From Desulfovibrio sp. UBA2564 (GTDB taxonomy: Bacteria; Desulfobacterota; Desulfovibrionia; Desulfovibrionales; Desulfovibrionaceae): a stretch of 18,338 nt of DNA. Positions 1 to 6,485 of the stretch are shown here, piece after piece; positions within the stretch are counted from its first letter, which is position 1; the number at the start of each line of letters is the position of its first letter. The DNA is taken from assembly GCA_002340305.1 (NCBI GenBank), contig DDLU01000020.1, positions 1-18,338 of the forward strand. Direction: 5' to 3'. The notes beneath the pieces were generated by a model. It had not been told where the DNA came from. It ran no database searches and saw only the letters and a list, made by a program, of their open reading frames with translations. A program made the translations under genes and the position numbers.

Positions 1-51
1 ATCAGAATTGAACGTGACTGATTTATATTCCGCCCATAATTTTGTTATTTA

Positions 52-98
52 AACTCAAAATTGAGTTAAATCAACTCAATATTGTGTTAAAGCTCAAA
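52..98. repeat. Two tandem palindromes plus a half-site upstream of the XRE gene (putative operators)
   Basis: Seen directly: AACTCAA-AA-TTGAGTT at 52-67 is a perfect 7+7 inverted repeat, and AACTCAA-TA-TTGTGTT at 73-88 is the same palindrome with one mismatch. The two centres are 21 bp apart, two helical turns. The 12-mer TTAAAGCTCAAA follows at 87-98 and recurs at 171-182, 84 bp or about eight turns away. This geometry suits a dimeric helix-turn-helix repressor binding on one face of the DNA. That the downstream XRE protein is the ligand is inference. Confidence 0.6.
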
Positions 99-156
99 AA
101 CGTAATATTTAATGTTTTTTATTATTAATATTAATATATTACGGATCAAATAATGG

Positions 157-198
157 GTGTTAAAGTTTAATTAAAGCTCAAATTGGGAACTTTAACAC
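157..198. promoter_or_regulatory. 11-bp perfect inverted repeat abutting the XRE start codon
   Basis: GTGTTAAAGTT at 157-167 is the exact reverse complement of AACTTTAACAC at 188-198, separated by 20 bases. The right arm ends one base before the ATG at 199. The core 9-mer GTGTTAAAG also occurs at 84-92, giving three copies (two forward, one reverse). The only Shine-Dalgarno-like bases, GGGA at 185-188, lie at the edge of the right arm. The repeat could therefore be a DNA operator, an RNA hairpin masking the start, or both. Function is inferred. Confidence 0.6.
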
Positions 199-618
199 AT
201 GACAATTGGTGAAAGAATAAGACAAATAAGAGGCTCTATATCTCAAAAAGAGTTTGCTGTTTCCATAGGAGTTGCTCAAAACACCCTTGGTAACTACGAA
301 AGGGGTGGCAGAACTCCAAATGCTGATATTATTATTAAAATCACACAAAACTACGACATATCATTTGATTGGTTACTACTAGGCACTGGACCCAAAAAAA
401 ACACCGAAACTTTCGACCTGAAACAAACAGCAACTTGCAAGGAATGCCAAAAGCTAAGAAAAGAGCTGGAGGAAGAACGTAAACTGGTACGGGAAATGAT
501 TGCTGACAATCGAGAATTAGCTAAGCAGCTATTTAGTACAACCCAAAAAAATGTAGAGCTACACGAAGAAAGAGCTAAGTTATTACAAAAGACATCGCAG
601 AAGACGAGTCCTATGTAA
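199..618 (+). CDS. XRE/CI-type helix-turn-helix regulator with C-terminal coiled coil
   Basis: A 139-residue DNA-binding protein. Residues 4-62 form an XRE/phage CI repressor helix-turn-helix: SQKEFAVSIGVAQNTLGNYE is the recognition region, and DWLLLGTGP is the typical end of the domain. A CKEC pair follows at 80-83, then a highly charged heptad-like stretch (about 85-130) that should form a coiled coil and drive oligomerisation. There is no peptidase or effector domain, so it is not a LexA/CI autoproteolysing repressor. The ATG at 199 is the first possible start because an in-frame stop lies at 193-195. No strong ribosome binding site precedes it. The gene and leader are more AT-rich than their neighbours, which hints at phage or plasmid origin. 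Likely self-regulated through the repeats at 52-198. The target is unknown. Confidence 0.85.
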   Translation: MTIGERIRQIRGSISQKEFAVSIGVAQNTLGNYERGGRTPNADIIIKITQNYDISFDWLLLGTGPKKNTETFDLKQTATCKECQKLRKELEEERKLVREMIADNRELAKQLFSTTQKNVELHEERAKLLQKTSQKTSPM

Positions 619-644
619 TATTTAAAGAATAATCAGATGCGTCC

Positions 645-673
645 AAAAACCGGCTCTGATCTCTCAGAGCCGG
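645..673 (-). terminator. Rho-independent terminator of the leftward ABC operon
   Basis: CCGGCTCTGA at 650-659, loop TCTC, TCAGAGCCGG at 664-673: a perfect 10-bp stem. Read on the minus strand it is followed by five U (the A-run at 645-649), so it terminates the ATPase gene ending at 701. The plus-strand side has no T-run, so it is a poor terminator for the XRE gene. Confidence 0.9.
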
Positions 674-700
674 CAAATAAAACACGACAACGTTTATTTT

Positions 701-1438
701 TTACAGAATTTGATCCAGAAACTGCTTCAAGCGCGGGTGGTCAGCCTTGGTGAAGAACTCTTCAGGAGGTGCGCTGGCAATAATTCTTCCGTCTTCCATA
801 AAAACAATTCTATCCGATACTTCACGGGCAAAGCCCATTTCGTGGGTAACAACAACCATAGTCATACCTTCACGGGCCAGATTCTTCATTACATCCAAAA
901 CTTCCCCGATCATTTCCGGGTCAAGAGCAGATGTCGGCTCATCAAAAAGCATAATTTTCGGGTTCATGGCCAACGCACGGGCGATTGCCACCCTCTGCTG
1001 CTGACCACCGGACAATTTTGAAGGATAGACATTGGCTTTCTCGCGGATACCTACTTTTTTAAGCAGATCAACAGCAATAGCCTTGGCTTCCTCTTTCTCC
1101 ATGCCCTTCAAACGGACAGGAGCCATAGTCAGGTTTTCCAAAACTGTCTTATGCGGAAAAAGGTTGAACGACTGGAACACCATGCCAAGCTCCTGACGGA
1201 TAGTGTTAATGTCATTTTCCTTATCGTGGACATCAAGTCCGTCAACAATAATAGAACCTTTGTTGATTTCTTCAAGACGGTTAATGGAGCGCAGCAAAGT
1301 ACTCTTACCGGAACCTGAGGGGCCGATAATTACGACCTTTTCGCCCTGTTTAATATCAAGGGAGACATCACTGAGTGCTGCAAGATCGCCGAAAAATTTG
1401 TATACGTCTTTAATTTCAATGATAGGTTTAGCGGTCAT
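701..1438 (-). CDS. Polar amino acid ABC transporter ATPase (GlnQ type)
   Basis: A 245-residue cytoplasmic ATP-binding subunit that powers amino acid import. Seen in the protein: Walker A GPSGSGKST (39-47), Q-loop glutamine in MVFQSFNLFP (Q89), signature LSGGQQQR (142-149), Walker B IMLFDE (162-167), D-loop SALD and switch histidine in VTHEMG (H199). Length and motifs match the GlnQ/HisP/ArtP group (PAAT family). It is the last gene of the leftward operon; its start overlaps the permease end by 11 bp and is preceded by GAGAGG, so translation is probably coupled. The paralogue at 5469-6200 is closely similar across most of its length. The substrate cannot be read from the ATPase. Confidence 0.95.
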   Translation of the reverse strand: MTAKPIIEIKDVYKFFGDLAALSDVSLDIKQGEKVVIIGPSGSGKSTLLRSINRLEEINKGSIIVDGLDVHDKENDINTIRQELGMVFQSFNLFPHKTVLENLTMAPVRLKGMEKEEAKAIAVDLLKKVGIREKANVYPSKLSGGQQQRVAIARALAMNPKIMLFDEPTSALDPEMIGEVLDVMKNLAREGMTMVVVTHEMGFAREVSDRIVFMEDGRIIASAPPEEFFTKADHPRLKQFLDQIL

Positions 1439-2213
1439 AATGATTCAACCTCTCTTCCATATGACTTACCGCTCTTGAAAGGATCAAAGTAATCAGCAGA
1501 TAGACAAGTGCGATCATTGTGTACGTTTCAAAATACTGAAAACTTTCAGCTGCAAACTCACGTCCGCGTCTCAAAATATCGGCAACAGCCAGAATGGAGA
1601 CAAGCGAGGAGTCTTTAAGAAGCGCGATAAATTCGTTACCGACCGGAGGCAGAATAGTTCGCCATGCCTGCGGAAGAATAACCAAAAACATTGTTTCCTG
1701 TTTATTGAATCCAACTGAACGCGCAGCCTCAGTCTGACCATCATCAATGGATTCAATACCGGCGCGAAAAACTTCACCCATGTATGCACCGTAGCAGACA
1801 CTCATAGCGATAATCGCCGAAAGCATATCCGGCACCTGAAGCACACGGCCCATTGCATAATAGATGTAGAAAAGCTGTACGAGCAGCGGAATACCTCTGA
1901 CAACTTCTACATATGTAGAGGCAATCAGGTTAATAACTTTGTTACTTGAAATTCTACCCAACCCGGTAAAAAGGCCGATAATCAACGCACCGAAAATTGA
2001 ACATATGGTAACTTCAAAAGTAACCACGATACCGTCAGGAATAAAAAGCAGAATATCCCTGTAAGGGTCCGGCTTAGTAATTACCAGATAGGAAATAATC
2101 CCTACGGCACCGATGAAGGAAACCCACCACGCATTCAATATCCCTTTATCACTACTATCGGGAATGCTGGCCCCGTCCGTGACCTCAATCTTAACTTGTT
2201 TCTCTTTCTTCAT
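1428..2213 (-). CDS. Polar amino acid ABC transporter permease (HisM/GlnP type)
   Basis: A 261-residue inner-membrane subunit. It has a hydrophilic 25-residue N-terminus, a first hydrophobic segment at about 29-46, and then the standard PAAT permease core with about five membrane helices. The EAA coupling loop, EAARSVGFNKQ...LPQA (162-183), contacts the ATPase, and the PLLVQLF signature of the family is present (109-115). It lies between the binding-protein gene and the ATPase. A terminator-like hairpin sits in the 95-bp gap upstream, which would lower permease output relative to the binding protein. The ribosome binding site is weak. Very probably paired with the SBP at 2309-3052. Confidence 0.93.
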   Translation of the reverse strand: MKKEKQVKIEVTDGASIPDSSDKGILNAWWVSFIGAVGIISYLVITKPDPYRDILLFIPDGIVVTFEVTICSIFGALIIGLFTGLGRISSNKVINLIASTYVEVVRGIPLLVQLFYIYYAMGRVLQVPDMLSAIIAMSVCYGAYMGEVFRAGIESIDDGQTEAARSVGFNKQETMFLVILPQAWRTILPPVGNEFIALLKDSSLVSILAVADILRRGREFAAESFQYFETYTMIALVYLLITLILSRAVSHMEERLNHYDR

Positions 2214-2235
2214 AAAATATATCCGGGCTGCATGA

Positions 2236-2273
2236 AAAATGCCGGGACCGGCCTAATTACGCCCGATCCCGGC
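2236..2273 (-). terminator. Intercistronic hairpin between SBP and permease genes (partial terminator/attenuator)
   Basis: The arms 2241-2253 and 2261-2273 form a GC-rich stem with 11 of 13 pairs and a 7-base loop. On the minus strand the stem is followed by a U5 run (2236-2240), i.e. an intrinsic-terminator shape inside the operon. Such hairpins commonly protect or terminate the abundant SBP message while letting some transcription reach the permease. The function here is inferred. Confidence 0.7.
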
Positions 2274-2308
2274 CATTTGTTTTCAACTCAAGCCTAGTGG
2301 TCTCGCAA

Positions 2309-3052
2309 TTAATTGCTACCGAACCACTTAGCTTTGATTTTATCGTAGGTACCATCTGCTCTTACAGCGGAAAGACCTTTATTAATCATATCGAGAACTT
2401 CAGTGTTACCTTTCGTAACAGCTACGCCGAGGTACTCAGCCTTGTCACTTTTTACAACAAAGGCAATTTTGAGTTTCTTGGCGTATTCTTCCTGCTGCAG
2501 AGCGAAGTCTGCTGCGATGGGGTCATCACACACAACCGCTGCAAGACGACCATTGTAAAGGTCTTCCATAGCAAGGCCGATTTCATCGTAAGATTTAGGG
2601 GTTACGCCTTCAACTGCTTTGATTGCGAAATAACCGGTAGTACCAATCTGGGCACCGAGGTTTTTGCCTTTGAAATCTGCAAGAGATTTAGCGTTGGAAT
2701 CCTTAGCGGTAACAACAGACTGCTGAACTTCAAAGTAGGGTTCTGAGAAGTCCATTACCTTTTTACGCTTTTCGTTAATTGTAACGGAAGAGCAGATAGC
2801 ATCATATTTACCGGCAGCAAGACCAGCAAAAATGCCGTCCCAAGCAACGTTCTTGATCTTCACTTCGTAACCTGCTGCAGCAGCGCAAGCCTTCATGAGA
2901 TCTACAGAGAAACCGACAATCTGTTTGTCTTTATTGACGAATTCCATGGGTGGCCAAGTGCAGTCGGATGCAATGTTAATCACCTTTTTTCCGGCAAGAG
3001 CAGGTGTAACAGCAAAAATAGTCAGCAGCAAAGCAACTACAATCTTCTTCAT
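2309..3052 (-). CDS. Polar amino acid ABC transporter substrate-binding protein
   Basis: A 247-residue periplasmic binding protein (SBP_bac_3 / cluster 3). Residues 1-20 are a Sec signal peptide cleaved after ALA. The mature protein shows the typical family motifs: WPPMEFVNKDKQIVGFSVDLM (binding-lobe entry), SVTINEKRKKVMDFSEPY with the arginine (R96) that normally holds the amino acid alpha-carboxylate, GAQIGTTG, and the acidic pair D176/D177 that usually binds the amino group. Length fits the family. The start is fixed by a strong GGAGG site. First gene of the leftward operon. The ligand cannot be assigned from sequence alone. Confidence 0.93.
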   Translation of the reverse strand: MKKIVVALLLTIFAVTPALAGKKVINIASDCTWPPMEFVNKDKQIVGFSVDLMKACAAAAGYEVKIKNVAWDGIFAGLAAGKYDAICSSVTINEKRKKVMDFSEPYFEVQQSVVTAKDSNAKSLADFKGKNLGAQIGTTGYFAIKAVEGVTPKSYDEIGLAMEDLYNGRLAAVVCDDPIAADFALQQEEYAKKLKIAFVVKSDKAEYLGVAVTKGNTEVLDMINKGLSAVRADGTYDKIKAKWFGSN

Positions 3053-3101
3053 AAATATTCCTCCAATAAGTTAAAATACCCTTCAAATAACAAACATGAA
3101 A

Positions 3102-3127
3102 ATTATACAAAAAAATAACCATGTCAA
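3102..3127 (-). promoter_or_regulatory. Candidate promoter of the leftward ABC operon
   Basis: On the minus strand a perfect TTGACA (3122-3127) and a perfect TATAAT (3102-3107) lie upstream of the SBP gene, but only 14 bp apart. Using TTGTTG, three bases further upstream, as the -35 gives a 17-bp spacer. The -10 also carries an upstream TTG, so an extended -10 reading is possible. About 50 bp separate it from the SBP start. Predicted from sequence only. Confidence 0.5.
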
Positions 3128-3139
3128 CAACGGTTTGTG

Positions 3140-3169
3140 TAGACAATATTGTTTTCTTTGAATTATAAA
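3140..3169 (+). promoter_or_regulatory. Candidate promoter of the rightward ABC operon, with palindrome
   Basis: TAGACA (3140-3145) and TATAAA (3164-3169) are 18 bp apart and face the zinc-ribbon gene. A 10-bp palindrome ACAATATTGT (3143-3152) overlaps the -35 and could be an operator shared by the two divergent operons. Weak, sequence-only call. Confidence 0.35.
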
Positions 3170-3249
3170 GCGTGTAAAAAAATGATTCCTTGAACTTTAT
3201 TCAAAAAAAAGTTAATTTTCCAGATTCTTTTTTCAAAGGGGCATTATTC

Positions 3250-3417
3250 ATGAAAAACAAAGTCAAAGAAGAAAGGCAGGAAGCCGTTGAGGTCATCTGC
3301 CCCAAATGCCGTGAAACCCGCATTGTCTACTTTCCAAAAGAATCAATGCCGACCTGCCCTGTCTGCAAGGTCGAAATGATTGTTAAGGAAGTGCTGACTG
3401 AAGGCAAATACGGTTGA
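3250..3417 (+). CDS. Small zinc-ribbon protein
   Basis: A 55-residue protein with two CXXC knuckles, CPKC and CPVC, about 20 residues apart: a treble-clef/zinc-ribbon pattern that should bind one metal ion. I chose the ATG at 3250 because AAAGGGG lies a short distance upstream; the frame stays open to 3190, but no ribosome site supports that. It is 62 bp ahead of the second SBP gene on the same strand and probably begins that operon. The family is not recognised. It could be an RNA- or protein-binding accessory factor; a transport role is not implied by the sequence. Confidence 0.7.
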   Translation: MKNKVKEERQEAVEVICPKCRETRIVYFPKESMPTCPVCKVEMIVKEVLTEGKYG

Positions 3418-3479
3418 TCGGTTATTGCCACAAGGATTTTGACTTAATTGCAGACAACGACTCTAAAGGAGAGAACGCT

Positions 3480-4298
3480 ATGAAGAGAATTTGCATGATG
3501 CTAATTATGGTGCTGGCTCTGTGTTTTGCAGCCACCGCCAATGCATCCGACATTGATCTGGCCAAGAAATCAACCCTCAACTCCATCCTGAAAAAAGGTG
3601 AACTGCGTTGCGGTATCGCTTCCGGTTACATCCCTTTTCAGATGACTGATAAAAAAGGCCGTATCGTCGGTTTTGAAATCGACCTCGCACGCGAAATGGC
3701 AAAAGCCATGGGCGTAAAATTTGTTCCGGTCAACATGGAATTTGACGGCATCATCCCCGCTCTCCTTACTGACAAAATTGACATCATCACCGCTGGTATG
3801 ACTGTTAACCAGGAACGTAACCTACAGGTTAACTTTGCAGAGCCTTTCATGGTTGTCGGTCAGACTGTTTTGCTGAACAAAAAGCTTGAAGGCAAAATCA
3901 AATCTTACAAAGATCTGAACAAACCCGGATGCATCATTGTTTCCAAGCTCGGTACTACTGGTGAGCAGGCTGCAAAGCGCTTTATTCCAAAGGCACAGTA
4001 TAAATCTTTCGACCTCGAAACCGACGCTGCTCTTGAAGTACTCAACGGTAAAGCAGATGCTATGATCTACGATCTGCCATTCAACGCGATCTTCATGGCT
4101 GAACAGGGCAAAGACAAGCTCGTTTTCCTTGAAACTCCCTTCACCTACGAGCCTCTGGGCTGGGGTATCCGCAAGGGTGATCCAGATTTTCTGAACTTCC
4201 TCGGAAACTTCCTGCACCAGATCAAAAACGACGGTCGTTACGACAAACTTTACCATAAGTGGTTCGAAAGCACCGCTTGGCGGAAAAACATCCAGTAA
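3480..4298 (+). CDS. Polar amino acid ABC transporter substrate-binding protein (second system)
   Basis: A 272-residue periplasmic binding protein (SBP_bac_3). Residues 1-22 are a signal peptide cleaved near ANA. Family motifs seen: GELRCGIASGYIPFQM, GRIVGFEIDLAREMAKAMGV, AGMTVNQERNLQVNFAEPF with the ligand-carboxylate arginine R113, KLGTTGE, and IYDLP with acidic D198. The ATG at 3480 is preceded by AAAGGAGAG; an upstream TTG in the same frame is unsupported. It differs clearly from the first SBP, with a longer N-terminus and different pocket residues, so the two systems probably have different ligands. The gene is followed by two hairpins before the permease. Confidence 0.93.
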   Translation: MKRICMMLIMVLALCFAATANASDIDLAKKSTLNSILKKGELRCGIASGYIPFQMTDKKGRIVGFEIDLAREMAKAMGVKFVPVNMEFDGIIPALLTDKIDIITAGMTVNQERNLQVNFAEPFMVVGQTVLLNKKLEGKIKSYKDLNKPGCIIVSKLGTTGEQAAKRFIPKAQYKSFDLETDAALEVLNGKADAMIYDLPFNAIFMAEQGKDKLVFLETPFTYEPLGWGIRKGDPDFLNFLGNFLHQIKNDGRYDKLYHKWFESTAWRKNIQ

Positions 4299-4303
4299 CA
4301 AAA

Positions 4304-4410
4304 AGACTGCTTATAAAAGGGGCGGTCATGCCGTCCCTTTATTCAGATTGTTGACAAAGGATCGATAGTGCGCCGTTCCATCGGCCCTTTCCCGGCAGTC
4401 TGAATTTTTT
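4304..4410 (+). terminator. Structured intercistronic region: hairpin plus long intrinsic terminator with competing arm
   Basis: Hairpin A: 4316-4325 pairs with 4331-4340 (10 bp, one G-U, 5-base loop). Hairpin B: ATTCAGATTG (4341-4350) pairs with CAGTCTGAAT (4396-4405), and inside it 4356-4366 pairs with 4380-4390 with one mismatch. It ends in a T6 run at 4405-4410, the classic terminator layout. AGACTGC at 4304-4310 is also complementary to GCAGTCT at 4395-4401 and would compete with hairpin B. The region is either a partial terminator setting the SBP:permease ratio or a regulated attenuator. Confidence 0.7.
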
Positions 4411-4455
4411 GCGTTTATATGAACTTAAATTTTTTAAACATCGGCTTGATCAATT

Positions 4456-5469
4456 ATGAGTGGAACATCAATGAGAGCTCCCGGCAAAGGCCGGAACTAC
4501 GAAATTTTCTGGAAGACTGTATTTTTCATCGGCCTGTTCATTACCCTATTCGGATTGTACTGGGCAACACAGCAGGTTGACTACGTCTGGCGTTGGGAGC
4601 GAATTCCAAACTACTTCTACTATCAGGATGAAATCAATATCAATAGTGATATTGAAGGTAGCATTACTGCCATCAAAGAACAGGGTAACAATGCTATTGT
4701 CACCGTTACCGGTGAAAACCACGAATCCGAGCAATACGAAGTTCCTGCGGACGGGTTACGTGTTTATGAAGATGACACAGTTTTTGTCGGTGACACCATC
4801 GGGGTTGAACGGGAATGGAAACCCGGTGTAATTCTGGATGGTCTCTTTGTCACCCTCAAGGTCAGTGCCATCGCCATCATCTTCGGTATTCTGCTGGGAC
4901 TTTTTACCGGGTTGGCCCGAATCTCCCAGAATCCGGCATTAAAGATGTCCGCGATAACCTACATTGAATTGATTCGCGGTACGCCGCTGCTTGTTCAGAT
5001 GTTTATCTGGTATTTCGTACTGGGAACACTGATCAATAACATGCTCGACAAGTATGACATCCCCCAGATCCCGCCGCTCTGGTTCGGTATTGCATCACTT
5101 GCAATCTTTGCAGGTGCCTACGTAGCTGAAATCGTCCGTGCAGGTATCCAGTCCGTTCATCGCGGCCAGATGGAAGCTGCCCGCTCACTGGGTATGTCTA
5201 AATACTATGCCATGAAACACATCATCCTGCCGCAGGCGTTCAGGCGAATCCTTCCCCCGCTGGCAGGACAGTTTATCAGTATGATCAAGGACTCCTCACT
5301 GCTTGGTGTTATCGCCATCAGGGAGTTAACTAAAGGCACAAGAGAAGCGGTATCCACTAGTCTACAGCCCTTCGAGCTGTGGTTCCTCTGTGCGCTGCTC
5401 TACCTCGTACTTACTTTTGCCTTCTCTATGTTCGTGCAGTACCTTGAGAAAAGAATGGTGCAGAGATAA
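4456..5469 (+). CDS. Polar amino acid ABC transporter permease with a large beta-rich insert
   Basis: A 337-residue inner-membrane permease, about 75-100 residues longer than typical family members. Residues 17-38 form the first membrane helix, and WRWERIPNYF (45-54) is a usual periplasmic motif. Next comes an extra stretch of about 57-122, rich in beta-forming residues (IEGSITAIKEQG, YEVPADGLRVYEDDTVFVGD). The standard core starts at about 126 (LDGLFVTLKVS), followed by PLLVQMF (177-183) and the EAA loop EAARSLGMSKY...LPQA (240-261). The insert resembles the sandwich/barrel pattern of RpoC and biotinyl-type domains. The ATG at 4456 lacks a good ribosome site; M6 at 4471 is an alternative start. 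The stop overlaps the ATPase start (TAATG). Confidence 0.9.
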   Translation: MSGTSMRAPGKGRNYEIFWKTVFFIGLFITLFGLYWATQQVDYVWRWERIPNYFYYQDEININSDIEGSITAIKEQGNNAIVTVTGENHESEQYEVPADGLRVYEDDTVFVGDTIGVEREWKPGVILDGLFVTLKVSAIAIIFGILLGLFTGLARISQNPALKMSAITYIELIRGTPLLVQMFIWYFVLGTLINNMLDKYDIPQIPPLWFGIASLAIFAGAYVAEIVRAGIQSVHRGQMEAARSLGMSKYYAMKHIILPQAFRRILPPLAGQFISMIKDSSLLGVIAIRELTKGTREAVSTSLQPFELWFLCALLYLVLTFAFSMFVQYLEKRMVQR

Positions 5470-6200
5470 TGATTGAAGTAAAAAATATATACAAAACTTT
5501 TTATGTTCCCCATGAAGTTCAGGCCCTTTCCAACGTTTCACACACAGTGGAAAAAGGACAGGTTGTAGTTGTTATCGGGCCTTCCGGTTCCGGTAAGTCA
5601 ACCTTCCTGCGCTGCCTGAACAGACTTGAATACGCTGATTCCGGTCACATCTTCATTGACGGCGTTGATATTCTTTCTCCGAAAACTAATATCAACAAAA
5701 TCCGTGAGGAAGTGGGCATGGTATTCCAGTCCTTCAACCTTTTCCCGCACAAAACCGTGCTGGAAAACCTGACCATCGCTCAGACTGTTGTCCGTAAAAG
5801 GACTAAAAAAGAAGCCGGCGAAGTTGCCATGGAACTGCTCAAAAAAGTAGGTATCCATGATAAGGCAGGGGTCTACCCCACCCAGCTTTCAGGCGGACAG
5901 CAGCAGCGTGTGGCTATCGCCCGTTCTCTAGCCATGGAGCCTAAAGTTCTGCTCTTTGACGAGCCTACCTCTGCTCTTGACCCGGAAATGGTAGGTGAAG
6001 TTCTAGACGTAATGAAGACCGTTGCAAAAGACGGTATGACCATGGTTGTAGTTACCCACGAGATGGGCTTTGCCCGTGAAGTAGCTGATGAAGTTGTCTT
6101 CATGGATCAGGGAATGCTCATTGAGAAAGGTGATCCTGAGCACTTTTTCACCAATCCCGAATCCGACAGAACCAAAGCGTTCCTGAGTCAGATTCTGTAG
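5469..6200 (+). CDS. Polar amino acid ABC transporter ATPase (second system)
   Basis: A 243-residue ATP-binding subunit. Walker A GPSGSGKST (37-45), Q-loop Q87 in MVFQSFNLFP, LSGGQQQR (140-147), Walker B VLLFDE (160-165) and switch histidine H197 are all intact. The start codon shares a base with the permease stop (TAATG), so translation is coupled. It is strongly similar to the ATPase at 701-1438, with shared runs such as FNLFPHKTVLENLT and MTMVVVTHEMGFAREV, consistent with an old duplication of the whole cassette. Last gene of the operon; a strong terminator follows. Confidence 0.95.
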   Translation: MIEVKNIYKTFYVPHEVQALSNVSHTVEKGQVVVVIGPSGSGKSTFLRCLNRLEYADSGHIFIDGVDILSPKTNINKIREEVGMVFQSFNLFPHKTVLENLTIAQTVVRKRTKKEAGEVAMELLKKVGIHDKAGVYPTQLSGGQQQRVAIARSLAMEPKVLLFDEPTSALDPEMVGEVLDVMKTVAKDGMTMVVVTHEMGFAREVADEVVFMDQGMLIEKGDPEHFFTNPESDRTKAFLSQIL

Positions 6201-6227
6201 AAAAAATTTACATTTGAATAAAACAAG

Positions 6228-6259
6228 AAGGCCGTCCTGCTTTAGCAAGACGGCCTTTT
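6228..6259. terminator. Intrinsic terminator after the second ABC operon
   Basis: AAGGCCGTC (6228-6236) pairs with GACGGCCTT (6249-6257), with an inner TGC/GCA extension and TTTA loop. A T-rich tail follows on the plus strand. The minus-strand side is also moderately T-rich (CTTGTTTT), so it may serve the convergent gene ending at 6281 as well. Confidence 0.88.
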
Positions 6260-6280
6260 CTATTTGGAAATATTTATACT

Positions 6281-6484
6281 TTATTCTTCGTGATCGCGCT
6301 TGTCGCGGACATTTTTCATGGTCAGTCCAGCGATACAGCCAACAAGCATCCCCAACAGCAAAGCCCGCTGAATATCCATGAAAAACCATCCCGCAATGGC
6401 TCCCACTGATCCGCCTACAAGAATACCGCGTGCCATACACTCCAGAAGCCTTTCAAAATTCTTGTCTTCTTTTAACTCACCCAC
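6281..6484 (-). CDS. Small glycine-zipper membrane protein
   Basis: A 67-residue protein with a charged N-terminus, two short hydrophobic helices rich in spaced glycines (about 19-36 and 41-56, e.g. GILVGGSVGAIAGW and LLLGMLVGCIAGL) and a charged C-terminal tail. This fits a helical hairpin in the inner membrane. The start is GTG at 6484, almost touching the stop of the PilZ gene (TAATGTG) and preceded by AAGAAGGTG, so the two are probably coupled. The family is not recognised. AtpI/AtpZ-like small membrane proteins share the glycine-helix style, but nothing specific supports that. Confidence 0.65.
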   Translation of the reverse strand: MGELKEDKNFERLLECMARGILVGGSVGAIAGWFFMDIQRALLLGMLVGCIAGLTMKNVRDKRDHEE

Positions 6485-6485
6485 A

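Noticed and set aside
2297..2746. 149-codon frame antisense to the first SBP gene
   Set aside because: Shadow of a clear coding gene, with no ribosome site or recognisable domain.
3822..4301. 159-codon frame antisense to the second SBP gene
   Set aside because: Shadow frame; the plus strand encodes a full binding protein with signal peptide.
4351..4356. TTGACA as a promoter -35 for the second permease
   Set aside because: No acceptable -10 at 15-19 bp, and the bases lie inside the terminator stem-loop.
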